A DNA stretch of 64,000 nt. Origin: Microstegium vimineum (taxonomy: Eukaryota > Streptophyta > Magnoliopsida > Poales > Poaceae). The notes beneath the pieces were generated by a model, which saw only the letters and a list, made by a program, of their open reading frames with translations, did no database searches and had not been told where the DNA came from. A program made the position numbers and the translations under genes. Shown here piece by piece: positions 44,526-57,670 of the stretch. Within the stretch, counting starts at the first letter, position 1. Every line of letters starts with the position of its first letter. The stretch spans positions 6,929,569-6,993,568 of the forward strand of contig CM039128.1 of NCBI GenBank assembly GCA_022036555.1. The letters run 5' to 3'.

Positions 44526-44650
44526 TTTGTCGAGTGCCTACAATTTCAAAGAGTAAACCAATTAGCAAAATTAATTACAAATACTTATAAAGAGATGCAA
44601 AATGAACCAAACATAATTGCAATAATAATAATAATATAGTATTACATTAA

Positions 44651-47600
44651 TTAGAAATATTCTTCATGATCGGTAGCTGCAGGATCATAGGTCTCGTCAT
44701 CACTATCATATTGCACCTCATCTCCATCGTTGTCATCATTGCCAACGCCTAAGTTTAACCGCTCAAGCATTTCTAAGTCTTCCACATCTTGCACCTCTTC
44801 TCCCTCGTCCTCATCTCCATCGTCTCGATCAATGTCATTGTCAACTTCCATGCCCATCAGGCCAAACATGTCTATGTCAAACCTCCCTTCTAGCCCCTCT
44901 GATTGATAGAACTCCTCTGCGTTTGGGTCAAAGTGGTAATCCTCATCGTTTGGGACAGACAATTTACCGTGCGGCGATACCAACTGCACAATGTACCAAC
45001 CCATAAGATTGGGGTTTTTTGGCACGACCATAGGAGGTAATAGACTTGTGTGGCATGTTGAGCCACAATATAGACATCCTCTCCTTGATAGATAGAATCT
45101 TGTCAAATTTTGACTTGTCCAATCTCAGGAGATGTTCTCGTGACATTAGGATCAACCCAATGGACTTTGAATATGACTAGATTAGGACCTCTACGACACT
45201 CAAAGCAGAGCTCGTATATGGCTTCTACTATGCCGTAGTAGTCGCGCTCATCGGTGTCGGGCGTACAAACTCCGGTATTTGTGGTTTTCCGATTGGGCCG
45301 ACTCTCCTCATAGTTTCTTGTGTGAAATCGATAGCCATTCACATCATAAACGTTGAATGTCTTGACCTTATAGGCGAACCCTTTCGCGAGCCCTTTCAAC
45401 TCAACATTCATGTCCCTATCTTTGCGAGCCTGCAAGGTGAGGCCAGATAGATAGTTACATTAGTCGCTCTTAGGAGCAAAGTGAGATGTCAAAGATTCAA
45501 CCAGGTACCTTCGTATCGAACCAGGAAATGAAATCGGGTTTGCCATGTTTGATAAGATTATCTTCTTCTTGAGGGGAAGGAGCACTACTCCCTCTCCAGT
45601 ATATATTTAGAAATTCCCTGAAAAAACAAGAGACAAGGAAGTTGGATACATGGAGGATAGTGATGACGTATGTAACAAGCTCATTGAGAACTTACTACAC
45701 ATAAGGCTTCACTTCGTCAAGGTTCAACAACACGTAATGCATGATAATGCGCCACTCATCATTCCTTAAGGTCTTGGTGCCCGGTGCGCTTGCCTTGCCG
45801 AGTTGCCCTTTGAAAAGGCTGAGGTTCGATGAACTCTCATCCGCGTTGTAACGAGGTGGGGGATTGTGCACACTGGGAAGGTTATCCTTATAGTATGTTA
45901 TTGTGAAGTTTGAGACCTCCTCCAGAATGAATGCCTCTGCCACGGAAGCCTCGGTTTGGCTTTATTTCTACACTTTTTTGAAGAATCTTTAGACATCTCT
46001 CGATCATATAGCACCAACGGGCCTGCACGGACCCCCACATTCGTGCCTCGTAAGGTAGGTGCAAAATCATATGTTGCATCGCCACAAAGTAGCCAGGTGG
46101 GAAGATCTTCTCCAGCTTGCAGAGCAACACAGGTGCCACTTCCTCCAAGTCAGCAATGACGTCCCAAGACAACTCCTTGGCACAAAGCTGGCGGAAGAAA
46201 TAGCTCAACTCTGCCAGCACGCGCCACACATGCTCGGGCACGTATCCCCGGGTCATCGCAGGAAGGAGCCGCTCAATCCATATGTGGTAGTCATGACTCT
46301 TCATCCCTAAGACCCGCATAGTGGACAAGTTCACTCCCCGACTCAAATTCGCCGCATACCCGTCCGGGAACATCAACGTCTACATCCACATCAAGACCTC
46401 CTTCTGTTGGTCCCTTTTCAAGACGAAATCGACCGGAGTCCTTCTCCATTTCTTACCGGGCCCAAGAGGCTTCATCACTTGCTTTGGCCTATCACAAATC
46501 GTTTCCAGGTCCAATCTAGCCTTCACGTTATCCTTTGACTTCTCTGTGTCCATGAGTGTTGCAAAAAGCGACTCCGCGATATTCTTTTCTGTGTGCATTA
46601 CATCAATGTTGTGTGGAAGAAGAATGTCATCGAAATAAGGGAGCCTAGTCAAGCCCGATTTATGAGTCCACCGATGTTCCAAACCATATACAATAAAACC
46701 ACATGTATCTTTATCATCTTTGAGAGCCTCTATCTCAGCACAGACCTCGGCACCGGTCATCATGTGAGGTGGAGGGTCGGTGACTTGAACCCCTTTCCTG
46801 AAGTTCTTGACATCTCGTCTGAATGGATGGTCAAGAGGGACGAATTGACGATGTAGGTAAAATGAAGAAAACTTGCCACCCTTCTTTAGATGATAGAACT
46901 ATATAGCTATCTTGCATAATGGGCATGGGAACTTCCTGTGAACACACCATGCGCAGAATATGCCATACGCCAGGAAGTGATGCGGGAGTACTGGTACCAC
47001 ACATGCATCGTGAAGTTCTTCTTTGTAGCTCGGTCGTATGTCAGCACTCCTTTTCCCCAAGCAAACATCAATTCATCAATGAGAGGCTCCATAAACACAC
47101 CCATCTTGTTCCCCGGGTGTCCAGGAATTATCAGCGACATGAATACATTCTTGGGTTGAAACGAGATGCCGGGGGGGGGGAGATTGAGGGGGATCACGAA
47201 CACAGGCCAACAAGTATACGAGGTCGACATCATTCCATAGGGATTGAACCCATCTGTTGCAAGCGCGACACGTACATTTCGAGCCTCCTCAGCTTTACCA
47301 TGATGCATGTCATCGAAATGTTTCCATGCATCGCCATCCGATGGGTGTACCATCTTGTCCGGGTTGTATCTTTTGCCATGTTTGTGCCATGTCATCTGTT
47401 TCGTGGACTCCTCTATCATGAACAACTGTTGGATCCTCGGTAAGAAAGGAAGGTATCGTAGGACCTTCACGGGGATACCAAGTTGTGACTTATTGCCATC
47501 ACTAGGGTCGACTAGATACCTAGAGGAGTTGCACTTTGGACAGTCTGTTGCTTTCTCGTGCAGTTTCCTAAATAGGACGCACCCCTTAGGATAAGCATGG

Positions 47601-48217
47601 ATTTGCTCATACGGCATCTTAAGTGCACGAAGAAGTTTCTGTGACTCGTACAAGTTCTTCGGCAGAACATGACAGTCCGGAAGCAGAGATCCAACAACTG
47701 CCAACATAGCATCGAAGTTGTCTCAACTCATGCTACACTGCGACTTGAACGTCATCAGGCGTCCCATGGCATCCAGTTGCGAAACCCGTGTCTGTTCGTG
47801 AAGGGGTTTTTGTGTCGAAGACAACATCTCGTAGTACGCCTTTGCGGATTCCTCTGGCTCATCCTCAAATCCTTCACCGAATCGTGCCTCCTAAAAGTCA
47901 TCCATCCAGTCTGCGACCCCGACATCTCCATCAAAAGCCTCCAAACGTGGTCTCACCACCTCCTCTCTAATACGATTGGCTTCACCATGGTGGATCCAGC
48001 CAGTATAGTTTTGCGTGAATCCATACAAGATAAGATCTTTCCCCACAGCCACCTTTGTCTTTCTTACAACGTTCTCACATTTGACGTAGGGACACGACAT
48101 TCAAATGGACCCATGAGAAGCCTCGCCAAATGCATGCTCCACGAAAGCATTAGTCTTATTCATCCACTCTGGGGTCATACTGGGGTAGCCCATGTACATC
48201 CAATCACGGTTCTCCAT
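44651..48217 (-). pseudogene. CACTA-D TNP2-type transposase relic (Transposase_21)
   Basis: ATG at 48217 (MENRDWMYMGYPSMTPEWMN) opens the transposase-associated domain with CPYVKC. The frame runs to 46907 with only three interrupting stops (after codon 38, at about 47891, and at about 47710). It covers KVLRYLPFLPRIQQLF and ALATDGFNPYGMMSTSYTCW of Transposase_21. A frameshift near 46905 follows, then pieces 46763-46380 and 46376-45888 (KSHDYHIWIERLLPAM, KIFPPGYFVAMQHMILHLPY) separated by one TAG. DUF4218-like and DUF4216-like pieces follow at 45943-45695 and 45435-45103, and an acidic C-terminus at 45106-44651. It is clearly decayed, but the domain order is complete. Confidence 0.9.
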
Positions 48218-49047
48218 CCTCTAGCATATACATATGTAAGCGAGCAATATAACCAGCAAATGCATCTGCACAGCGTGCCTACTGTCTAATAGGTGAGGAT
48301 AGGTCCTAATCCCACCCGCGGATGCGTAGATGATGTTAGTTTCCATGCTCAGCTCCGATCCGAGACAGAATTTCGGCAACACCTCCCTGCTGTTCTCCCG
48401 ATACACGTCCCGAAAGGGAGAGTGCGCATCCGGAGAACAACAGAGAGGTGATGCTGAAAGTCTATCTTAGACCAGAGGGAACCATGGAAACTAACATCAT
48501 CTACGCATCAACGGGCTGTCCAAAATACGTGGACAATCCGAAACAGATACAGTCACATATATGCAAAGATTTTACATACCTCCAACCGTATCTCTTTCGA
48601 ATGGGAGACGCCTAACTTGGTTACGTGATCATATAAAACATGCATGAAAAGGAGGAGGGGGCTATACCTAAGGTGTCGGTGAAGAAAGGATAGCAAGGCA
48701 ATGGCGAGGCGGTGCAGTGGCGAGGCGACGCGGTGCAGGCAGACCAGCAACGCCCACAACAACGCCCCCGAGTCCCTCCCATGGGTCCTCCTGCAAGAAA
48801 AATAATTAGTCAATGTCAATAGAAAAATTCGACAGCACCTCCCCTACACGGGGAGGTTACCAAACCTGCAAAAAACATAGGCACGAAGGCCAACATCCAC
48901 ATATGCACAAAATAGTGGCACGAAGGCCAACAACCACATACATAGTTAGTAACTAGTACTTACTAACTGCTACTAACTACTACTACTCTCCTCCTCCTTC
49001 CTTCTAACTACTACTAACTACTACTACTACTACTAACTACTAACTAT

Positions 49048-49082
<35 letters not shown>

Positions 49083-49083
49083 T

Positions 49084-49136
<53 letters not shown>

Positions 49137-49628
49137 TTAGAGGGCATATACCTTTGCGACGAGGACGACAAAAGCACGGATCAACGAAAATGGCCGGCGA
49201 GTCCTTCACTTCCTTTTCTCCTTCTCCTCCTCCTCATCCTCTCTTCTCCTCCCCTAAAATTTGTCCTCCTCCTCCTTCTTCTCCCCTCCTCCTTCTTCTC
49301 CCTTCCTCCTCTCTTCTCTGCTGCTAGGTGGGGTGTGGCTGGGGGTGGTGGTGGTCGGGGCAGAGGGGTGGGGGTGGGGGTGGGTGCGGGCGGGGGCTGC
49401 TGAGCGAGGGGGTTGGGGCGGGGGTGCCTGCTGGGCGTGGGGGGTGGGGGCAGGGCGGATGGGGCGCGTGGCCCGGGGTGGCGTGGGCCCGGGGAGAGGC
49501 AGGTACAGGCGGCACGGGCGTCGGCGCGGCGGCGGGGCAGCGGCGGGTGCGGCGGCTCGGGCAGAGAGTGGCTGGGAGTGAGAGTGGGAACCGACCTGTT
49601 GGGCCGGTTCCCCTTATTTTTTATTTGG
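48218..49628. other. CACTA-D upstream region of the transposase gene with (TAC)n and G-rich tract
   Basis: Holds a (TAC/TAG)n trinucleotide run (about 48957-49138), pyrimidine-rich leader-like DNA (49200-49320) and a very G-rich stretch (49325-49580, 'ggggtgggggtgggggtggg' style). This would be the promoter/leader side of the minus-strand transposase gene. A near-copy of about 90 bases ('tcatctacgcatc', 'agctccgatc' region) recurs at about 48300-48370 and 48480-48520. Confidence 0.5.
49325..49580. repeat. G-rich tract with G-quadruplex potential
   Basis: Multiple runs of 4-5 G separated by short spacers on the plus strand (C-rich on the coding strand of the transposase gene). It sits between the subterminal repeat at 49629 and the transposase gene. 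Confidence 0.75.
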
Positions 49629-50237
49629 GCCGCTTAGTTGCCGAGTGCCAGAACGCGGGCACTCAGCAACTTAATTGATGTTTTTGTTTTTTGGCTCCCA
49701 ATTTTTTGTGTGTGTTTACTGAACTATTATAAACAACATGTTCAAATTTGAAAGCCTTTCATTGCTTTTTGGTATTTTTCCTTAGTTTATTTTGTTTTTT
49801 CAATTTTCCTGTTGAACCTTCGTTTGAACTGCAGGTGCATGAAATAATAGGTTTCTTTCGTTCTAAAAATGGTAGACTTGTTTGTTAGTGTAAATGATGG
49901 CTAAATCCATGGCCTATCTCGATAGTTCGATCAACGTGCTCACGGGACACCGTCGCCAACTTCGGTGTTTGTAGTTTTTTAATTATATTAAATGCAAATA
50001 AATTCTGAAAATCACGAAACTTGAGCACGTGTCATGATCTCATGTGCGTATGTTGTGGTAAAAATTTGAAAAAGTTTCGAGCACGTCGTCACGTATGTTA
50101 TTCACAAACCTCAAAGTCCACATGATATCACAAGTGCTTGTTGCATTAGACTAAACTGATCATGCTCTGAAGACCACTGTTTGGGAATCTATCTGTTGGT
50201 CCATGTGTGCTTCTCTATATATCTATCGAACAGGCTT

Positions 50238-51255
50238 TGAAACATATATGCAGAGCACGAAACTAGCAGGAACATAGAGCAGACAGATTACGTAACGACA
50301 CAACAGAGCATGTGAAACAGATTCGCTACAACTGATGAAACTTCATGGATGAACTAATGAAACAAACATAATATGCACGATGAAAAACAGAGACGAGATG
50401 AAATAAACATACCCGCTCATCCGCACAACGTCCCAGGTTCCAGAACCATGTTCAACCTCCGTGACCATGACATAGAGGAAGAAGGCGTACTCTCCACCGG
50501 GAAGACGACGACGACGACAGTCACCGGAGGAAGATGACAGCGGCGTCACCGGGAAGAAGATGGCGGCGTCACTGGGAAGAAGACGACGTGACGGCGGCAG
50601 CAACCTCCAAGAAGAAGACGATGTCGACGGCAGCGGGAGCGTTTCCTCTGGGAAGAAGACAACGGACGACGACGGCGATGAAGACAATGAATGACGGCGA
50701 CGTTGGGCAGTCGCGTAGACGCTCCCCAAAAACCTAACTACCGATCCCTCGTGCAAGGTCTCGAACGGCAAGGGCTCCAGAGGCACCTGCCCTCTCGCTT
50801 CACCGTGCGCGCGGGTTCACGAGATGAGAATACAACTAGCAGCTGAACTGTGTCTGGAATTTATGTTCTGTTCGAAACCGTCGAGTTGTAACCGGGTGGG
50901 AATATATCTCCCACAGGGAATGCCAAGGGGTTGCACAACTCCTAGCATGCGGGAGACTGAGAGATACGCATGCAAGGAGGCAGGCATGTGCATGAGAGGG
51001 ATAGGGAGAGCTGCATGCATGCATGCAAGTTACTAGAGGAAACTCCCTCAATTAATTGAAGGATGAAACTCTCGTAACTCCCTCCTATTAGTAGCTATTA
51101 AAATATTAATTACCATGTCACGCTCGCCTGCCACGTCACGCCTCACCCTTTGGACTTCCAATCCGGTACAAATAAAATATATACAATTACATACCCATAG
51201 ATCTTATTGATTTATTGAATAAATAAATGGGTCTGACCCATAAATAAATCCAACA
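50238..51255 (-). repeat. Copia 3' LTR
   Basis: Nearly collinear with 55954-56969. Contains a GC-rich repeated 'gaagaagacgacg' section and the conserved end 'taaataaatccaaca'. Confidence 0.88.
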
Positions 51256-51768
51256 ATCCTCACCAAGCTCTAGGGTTTATAACCGTGTAATTCCAGAATC
51301 ACAATTCTTTGATATACCAGTTTTTCGATGGAGACTGTTAAGTTGAACATCCACCTAGAACAAGAGTTTCACTCAATCACAGCTGAACAATGGACTATGC
51401 CTTGAATTGATAGTTTTGTGCAATATAAGATTCACTCAAGTCCTTTGCTGATACTAGGCTGCAAAAGCATCCTCGTTGTTTTAAAGTATATAAGTCACAC
51501 TTCAGTGTCTTTCATGAGTATTTAGGAATTACCCAAATTCCATAGACTATGACCAGTAGTCTGACTCATATAGGTGTACTCCTCAATATAGATGTTCTGT
51601 AGGACAACGTCTCACATTTGGAATACATTAAGGTAAATATCATCCTGCCTTACATATAAGAAAGATGTGCATCAGAAATGAGTCAAGAAAGGGATCTTTT
51701 CTCTCATCTACTGCTGGCTTGTTTCACCACTCTACTTCACATAGAGTAGGTTACCACCATAGTAGATT

Positions 51769-54751
51769 TCATATGGGTCTCATACCCATTTCAATCGATG
51801 CACCCTCTATCACATTGCGTGATAGTCCCTTGGTGAATTGATCTGCCAGATTATTCGACGTATGGACATAGTCCACTGTTATAACTCCGGAGGTTTTCAA
51901 CTTTCTGACATATTTTAATCTTCTTTTAACATGCCTTGTAGACTTCTTGTTATTATTCCTGGAACTGTTAACCTTTGTAATCACAGTCCGGTTGTCACAG
52001 TTCATGGAAATAGCCGGAATTGGTTTTTCAACCATCGGTAAATCCAATAGGAAATCACGTAGCCACTCGGCCTCAGCCCCAGTAGTGTCTAATGCTGTGA
52101 GTTCTGCTTCCACTGTAGACTTCGTTAAGATAGTCTGCTTGCAAGACTTCTAGGAAACATCACCACCTCCACGCAAGAACACATATTTGCTCGTGGCATA
52201 AAGCTCATCAGCATTAGAGATCCAGTTGGCATCACAATAGCCTTCTAGCACTTTGGGGTTCCCAGTATAATGAATACCATATGTCATAGTACCTTTCAGA
52301 TAGCGCAAAACTCTCTCAAGAGCATGCAAATGATCATCTCCCGACTTTGACACAAACCGACTCAGCTTGCTCACAGCATGTGATATGTCAGGCCTTGTTG
52401 CACTAGCAAGGTACATGAGAGAACCAATGATTTGGGAGTATGTTAATTGATCTCTTGCTATTCTTCGATTTTTCCTCAATAGCACACTAGGGTCATAAGG
52501 TGTGGGAGCAGGGTCACATGTACAGTCACTAAACCCAAAGCGACTTAACACATTTTCCACATAATGGGATTGTAACAGAGTTACCCCACCATCACCTTCT
52601 CTGATAAGCTTAATGTTTAGAATCACATCAGCTTATCCCAGATCTTTCATTTCGAAATTGTTCGACAAAAGAGCCTTTACTTCCTCAATCACATTGAGAT
52701 TAGATCTGAAGATGAAGATGTCATCAACATAGAGGCACAGAATAACAGCCTCACCCCCACCATACTGATAATACACACACGTGTCAGACTCATTCACTGC
52801 AAAACCAACAGTTGTGAGAGTATTATCAAACTTTTCATGCCATTGCTTAGGTGTGCACACCTTGTTCTCTTGACCATCTGCAATGAAGCCCTCTGGCTGA
52901 TCCATATAGATCTCCTCATCTAACTCTCCATTTAGAAAAGTTGTCTTTACATCCATCTGATGAATGATAAGACCATATGAGGCTGCCACAACAATCAAAG
53001 TGTGAATAGTAGTCAATCAAGCAACTAGTGAATAGGTGTCAAAGAAATCTTCACCCTCTTTCTAGGTATATCCTTTGGCCACAAGCCTTGCATTGTACCT
53101 CTCAATAGTACCATCGGGCCTAAGTTTTTTCTTGAATATCCATTTGCAACCTATAGGTTGACAACCATATGGACGGTCAACGAACTCCCATGTTCCATTA
53201 GACATAATAGAATCCATCTCACTCCTTACTGCTTCCTTCCATAAGTTAGCATCAGGAGAGGAATGTCTCTCTAATGGTGGTTGGATTGTTTTCCACAAGG
53301 TACACTATAAAGTCATTACCAAAGGATTTTACAACCCTCGGTCTCTTGCTCTTTCGAGTGACTATAGTGTCATCCTCCTCAGGGATGTGCACATGAGAAT
53401 CATCAGCATGATCTATAGAAATAGGCAGTTCTTGCTCATGGGAAATTATAGTCTCATGACTTATTTCACTATGTGTATTTTTCATAGGAAACTCATTCTC
53501 AAAAAATGTAGTGTCCCTTGATTCCATGATAGTATCAACATACATATCAGGCACATCAGATTTTATAATTAAGAACCTATATCCAGTGTTGTGAAAGGAA
53601 TAACTAAGAAGTACACAGTCAACAGTTTTAGGCCCAAGTTTACGCTTCTTGTTGATTGGCACATTCACTTTTGCCAAGCATCCCCAAGTGCGTAAATATG
53701 AGAGATTTAATCTCCTCTTTTCCTATTCCTCGAATGGTGTGATCTCTTTGTTCTTTGTTGGAACTCTATTCAGGATATGATACGCTGTCAATATCGCCTC
53801 ACCCCACCATTCCTTGGATAATCCCGCTATACTCAACATGGCATTCACCAAGTTTGTTAGAGTGTGGTTTTTCCGTTCGGCAATCCCATTGGATTGTGGT
53901 AAGAAAGGCGGTGTCCTCTCATGAACAATGTCATGCTCCACGCAAAACTTATCGAACACATTAGAGAAATATTCTCCACCTCGATCAGACCTTAACCGTT
54001 TTATTTTCCTTTCAAGTTGGTTTTCAACTTCAGCTTTATAGGCCTTAAAATAATTGAATGTTTCATCTTTTGTTTTTAATAGATACACATAGAAAAATCT
54101 CGAAGAGTCATCTATAAAAGTGAGAAAGTATCTTTTACCGCCTTTAGTCAAAATTGCATTCATCTCACACAGATCAGAATGAACAAGTTCTAGAGGTGCC
54201 AAATTCCTCGCCTCAACAGCCTTGTGGGGCCTGCGGGGTTGTTTTGATTCCACACAAACATGACACTTAGACTTTTTGACTAAGTTAAATTTAGGAATTA
54301 AATTCAAATTTGCTAACCGCATAAGACAACTAAAACTTGCATGACAGAAGCGTGAATGCCATAAATCTGACTCATCAGAAATATCAACAGAATTCACCAT
54401 CTTACTACACACATCATGCAGTGATAAGAGGAACAGATCTCCGCAATCATATCCTTTACCCACAAAAGAACCATGTCTCGACACAACACATTTATTCGAC
54501 TCAAGTACAACTTTGTAGCCATCTCGACATAGCATAGAAGCACTAACAAGATTCTTCTTGATGGATGACACATGTTGCACGCTCTTTAATGGCACCGTCT
54601 TTCCCGAAGTAAACTTCAGAATGACCGTACCAACTCCAAGAACATGAGCACGCGACCCATTTCCCATCAACAAGGCGCCAGACCTCCCAACCTCGTAAGT
54701 GGAGAACAAAGAAACATCAACACACACATGTATATTTGCACCACTGTCCAT
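51769..54751 (-). pseudogene. Copia pol relic: protease, integrase, reverse transcriptase, RNase H
   Basis: 54751-53723 starts at the protease active site (MDSGANIHVCVD) and runs through integrase (HSDLCEM, then ERTPPFLPQSNGIAERKN). Integrase C-terminus and linker follow at 53677-53252. Reverse transcriptase is in 53298-53062, 53016-52633 and 52626-52150, with the MDVKTTFLNGELDEEIYMD and LCLYVDDIFIF (YVDD) motifs. RNase H is 52113-51769. Breaks are mostly single stop codons (before MDSG, after PFEE, at 53059, near 53017 and 52630) and a break near 52145. The element is inactive. Confidence 0.9.
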
Positions 54752-54754
54752 CCA

Positions 54755-55660
54755 CTACTCTGGTGAATTACATACTAAGAGAACAAATGGTAAGGAATTA
54801 CCATACCCAGGTGTTTCTCCTCCAGTATCAGCGGTAACAACATTTGTTGTTTTCTTTTCTTGGTTGAAGTTGTGATCTGGGCACTCACTTGCCCAGTGTT
54901 GTTCACTACCACACACATAGCAAACTCCATTTCTCTTGTTCGTGTTGTTGTTCTTCTTTTTAAATTGTGTTGTTTGAACAGGCTTTGAGTTATTCTCTTG
55001 CTTGTTCTGGATTTTCTTCTTTTTATTGAACTTGCAGAATCCTGAGTTTCTCTTCTGCACCACATTTGCAGTCGAGTTCTCAGCACTCTTTCCATTGTCC
55101 TTAGCTCTTGCCCTCTCCTCAACATCAAGAGTACCAATGAGCTCTTCCACATTGAACTCTTGTCTCTTATGTTGAGAGAGGTGCCAAAGTCCTTCCAAGA
55201 AGGTGGTAACTTGACGATTATACCGCCAGCCACAAACTTGTCAGGTAAAGTACAAGGAAACAGTTCAGGTTCCTTAGCTAGTGCCTGAAACTCATGAGCC
55301 TGTTCCACTACCGATCGGTTCTCAACTGCTCCATGAGGTACAACTCGCTACCACCATCAGTCACTCCAAACTTTCCAACAAGTGCATCACATAGCTCTTT
55401 CCCTGTAGGAAGTATGATGTAGCTTTTCTGGAATTTTACATCAAGTGCGCTAATCACTGCGTCTCGAAAGAGGTTGTCATCATCAGCCTTAAACCAAGCC
55501 TCATCCGCAGGAGGAAGGTAGAAAGCTTGCCCTCAGCGGCATAAAAACATGACATTGCAGTTAGCCACAATTCCATCTTAGCTTTCCATATCAAGAAGTT
55601 TTTACCATCAAACAGATCAGGCTTTAACACAGAAGCAAAACCTATGAAAGAAAAATGCCT
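54755..55660 (-). pseudogene. Copia gag relic
   Basis: The upstream frame has FDGKNFLIWKAKMELWLTAM near 55610-55550, the copia Gag N-terminal helix region. The downstream frame 55198-54755 has a Lys/Asn-rich stretch and the zinc knuckle CYVCGSEQHWASEC. Frameshifts lie between them near 55330 and 55200. Confidence 0.85.
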
Positions 55661-55953
55661 AAACTTAAGTTTTTGGATTGTTAGAATATTAGGCAATTTC
55701 CATGTTATTTTAATTCCGTAAATTAACATAATGATGATGACATATAAAAGATTAAGCATAATTGAGATCATGACATCAAACATATTCATAGCAACATGAA
55801 ATATGTGGATGTCAAAAGCATGTGAACATGATATATATAACAAAACATAAAAGCATGGAATATATATCATAACAACAACTAGCACTGGACTGCATATGAA
55901 ACGACGAAACAAAGGTATACACAACAACATATGAAACAACATAACAGTAACTC

Positions 55954-56969
55954 TGAAACAGATATGCAGAGCACGAAACTAGCAGGAACAGAGAGCAGAC
56001 AGATTACGTAACGACACAACAGAGCATTGAAACAGATTCGCTACAACTGATGAAACTGCATGGATGAACTAATGAAACAAACATAATTTGAAGGATGAAA
56101 AACAGAGACGAGATGAAATAAACATACCCGTCCATTCGCGCAGCGTCCGAGGTTCCAGAACCTTGTTCAACCTTCGTGACCATGACGTAGAGGAAGAAGG
56201 TGTACTCTCCACCGGGAAGCAGACGACGACGATCACTGGGAGGAAGATGACAGCGGCGTCACCAGGAAGAAGATGGCGGCGTCACCAGGAATAAGACAAC
56301 GCGATGGCAGCATCAACCTTCAGGAAGAAGACGATGTCGACAGCAGCGGGAGCGTCTCCTTCGGGAAGAAGACAACGGACGGCGACGACGATGACGACAA
56401 CGGACGACGGCGGCGTTCGGCAGTCGCGTAGACGCTCCCCAAAAACCTAAATGTTGATCCCTCGTGCAAGGTCTCGAACGACAAGGGTTCCGGAGGCACC
56501 TGCCCTCTCGCTTCACCATGTGCACGGGTTCACGAGATGGGAATACAACTAGCAGCTGAACTGTGTCTGGAATTTGTGTTCTGTTCAGAACCGTCTCGAG
56601 TTATAATCTGGTGGGAATATATCTCCCGCAGGTGATGTCAAGGGGTTGCGCAGCTCCTAGCGTGCGAGAGACTGAGAGATACGCATGCAGCGAGGCAGGC
56701 ATGTGCGTGAGAGGGAGAGGAGAGTTGCATGTATGCATGCAAGTTACTAGAGGAAACTCTATCAATTAATTGAAGGATGAAACTCCCATAACTCCCTCAT
56801 ATTAGTAGCTATTAAAATATTAATTACCACATCACGCTCGCCATCCACGTCACGCCTCACCCTTTGGACTTCCAATCCGGTACAAATAAAATATACACAA
56901 TTATATACTCATAGAGCTTATTGATTTATTGAATAAATAAATGGGGTTGGCCCATAAATAAATCCAACA
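55954..56969 (-). repeat. Copia 5' LTR
   Basis: Partner of 50238-51255. The right edge abuts 'catA', and a Stowaway MITE inserted at the next TA. Confidence 0.85.
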
Positions 56970-56973
56970 CATA

Positions 56974-57212
56974 CTCGTATTAGATGTCATTTTAGACAGA
57001 GGCATGGTCTCAAAAACGTAACTTTGATTGCTTATTTTTTTCAAAAATATTTATTGAAATATTATATATTATATTTTTATGAAAGTATTTTTCAAGAAAA
57101 ATCTATTAATATGATTTTCATTTTTTCAAACTCAGCAATTTAAAAGTTATTCATGATTTATATTCTCAATGTTTGACTCAAGCCTTTTTCCAAAATGACA
57201 TCTAATGCGAGT
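56974..57212. mobile_element. Stowaway MITE next to the Copia LTR
   Basis: The TIRs CTCGTATTAGATGTCATTTT and CTCGCATTAGATGTCATTTT (inverted right end) are flanked by TA (56972-56973, 57213-57214). 239 bp with an AT-rich core. It belongs to the same family as the element at 60466-60724. Confidence 0.9.
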
Positions 57213-57214
57213 AT

Positions 57215-57483
57215 GGAGAAAGTAGTGGGTAATTGATGAAAAATTTATCTATATATATTATTTAATTTTGGATGTCATCTATAAAAAAATTTAGTATTTT
57301 TTTCTAATTTGGTTAAGCTTAAAATTGTTTGACTCCTTATGAAGTGAGACACTTGGTGTTTTTTTTGGGGGGAAAGGAGTGAGTCTCTACTATAATTGAA
57401 ATCTTCTAAAAGAGTGGGAAGCCTGGATCTCACCTCCTGACCCCACAACCAGGCTCCCACTCTTCTTCTCCCGCACCACCCAC
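57215..57483. other. Short AT-rich spacer
   Basis: Contains a partial MITE-like core ('tttggatgtcatctataaaa', 'ggttaagcttaaaattgttt') without paired ends. No coding sequence. Confidence 0.4.
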
Positions 57484-57670
57484 GCACAGGATCGAATCCC
57501 ACTCGCGTGCCTCGGAAAAAAAAACACGCTGATCCCACTCGCGTCGCGAAAAAAAACACGCCGATCCCGTGGAAAAATCGAATCCCACTCGCGTGCCTCA
57601 CGAAAAAAACGTCGATCCCACTCGCCTCGCGAAAAAAACACGCTGATCACACTCACGTGCCTCGCGGAAA
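57484..57670. repeat. Degenerate minisatellite upstream of the GTD-binding gene
   Basis: About five or six units of the form 'cgatcccactcgcgtgcc' plus 'tcgcgaaaaaaacacg', of variable length (25-40 bp), on the promoter side of the 57935 gene. Two more 'tgcctcgcgaaaaaaata' like units follow near 57731. Confidence 0.85.

Larger units (their letters stand above)
41430..50237. mobile_element. CACTA-D, En/Spm element lacking its right terminus
   Basis: The left end CACTACAGAAAACCGAGCAG (preceded by TGT) is followed by many 'gttgccgagtgc' units to about 41945. The same unit recurs at 49629-49672, and subterminal-type AT-rich sequence continues to 50237, where a Copia LTR begins. No matching right TIR is found on either side of that Copia element. 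Two genes lie on the minus strand, tnpA-like (42315-44525) and TNP2-like (44651-48217), both broken. Confidence 0.85.
50238..56969 (-). mobile_element. Decayed Ty1/copia retrotransposon with two LTRs
   Basis: On the minus strand the LTRs (56969-55954 and 51255-50238, about 1.02 kb each) start TGTTGGATTTATTTATGG and end TGTTTCA. The 3' LTR is preceded by a purine-rich 'ggtgaggat'. The copies differ at many positions, including small indels in the 'gacgacgacga' segment, so the insertion is old. The internal order is Gag, protease, integrase, reverse transcriptase, RNase H, the copia order. No clear tRNA-Met primer site and no target-site duplication was found. Confidence 0.9.
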
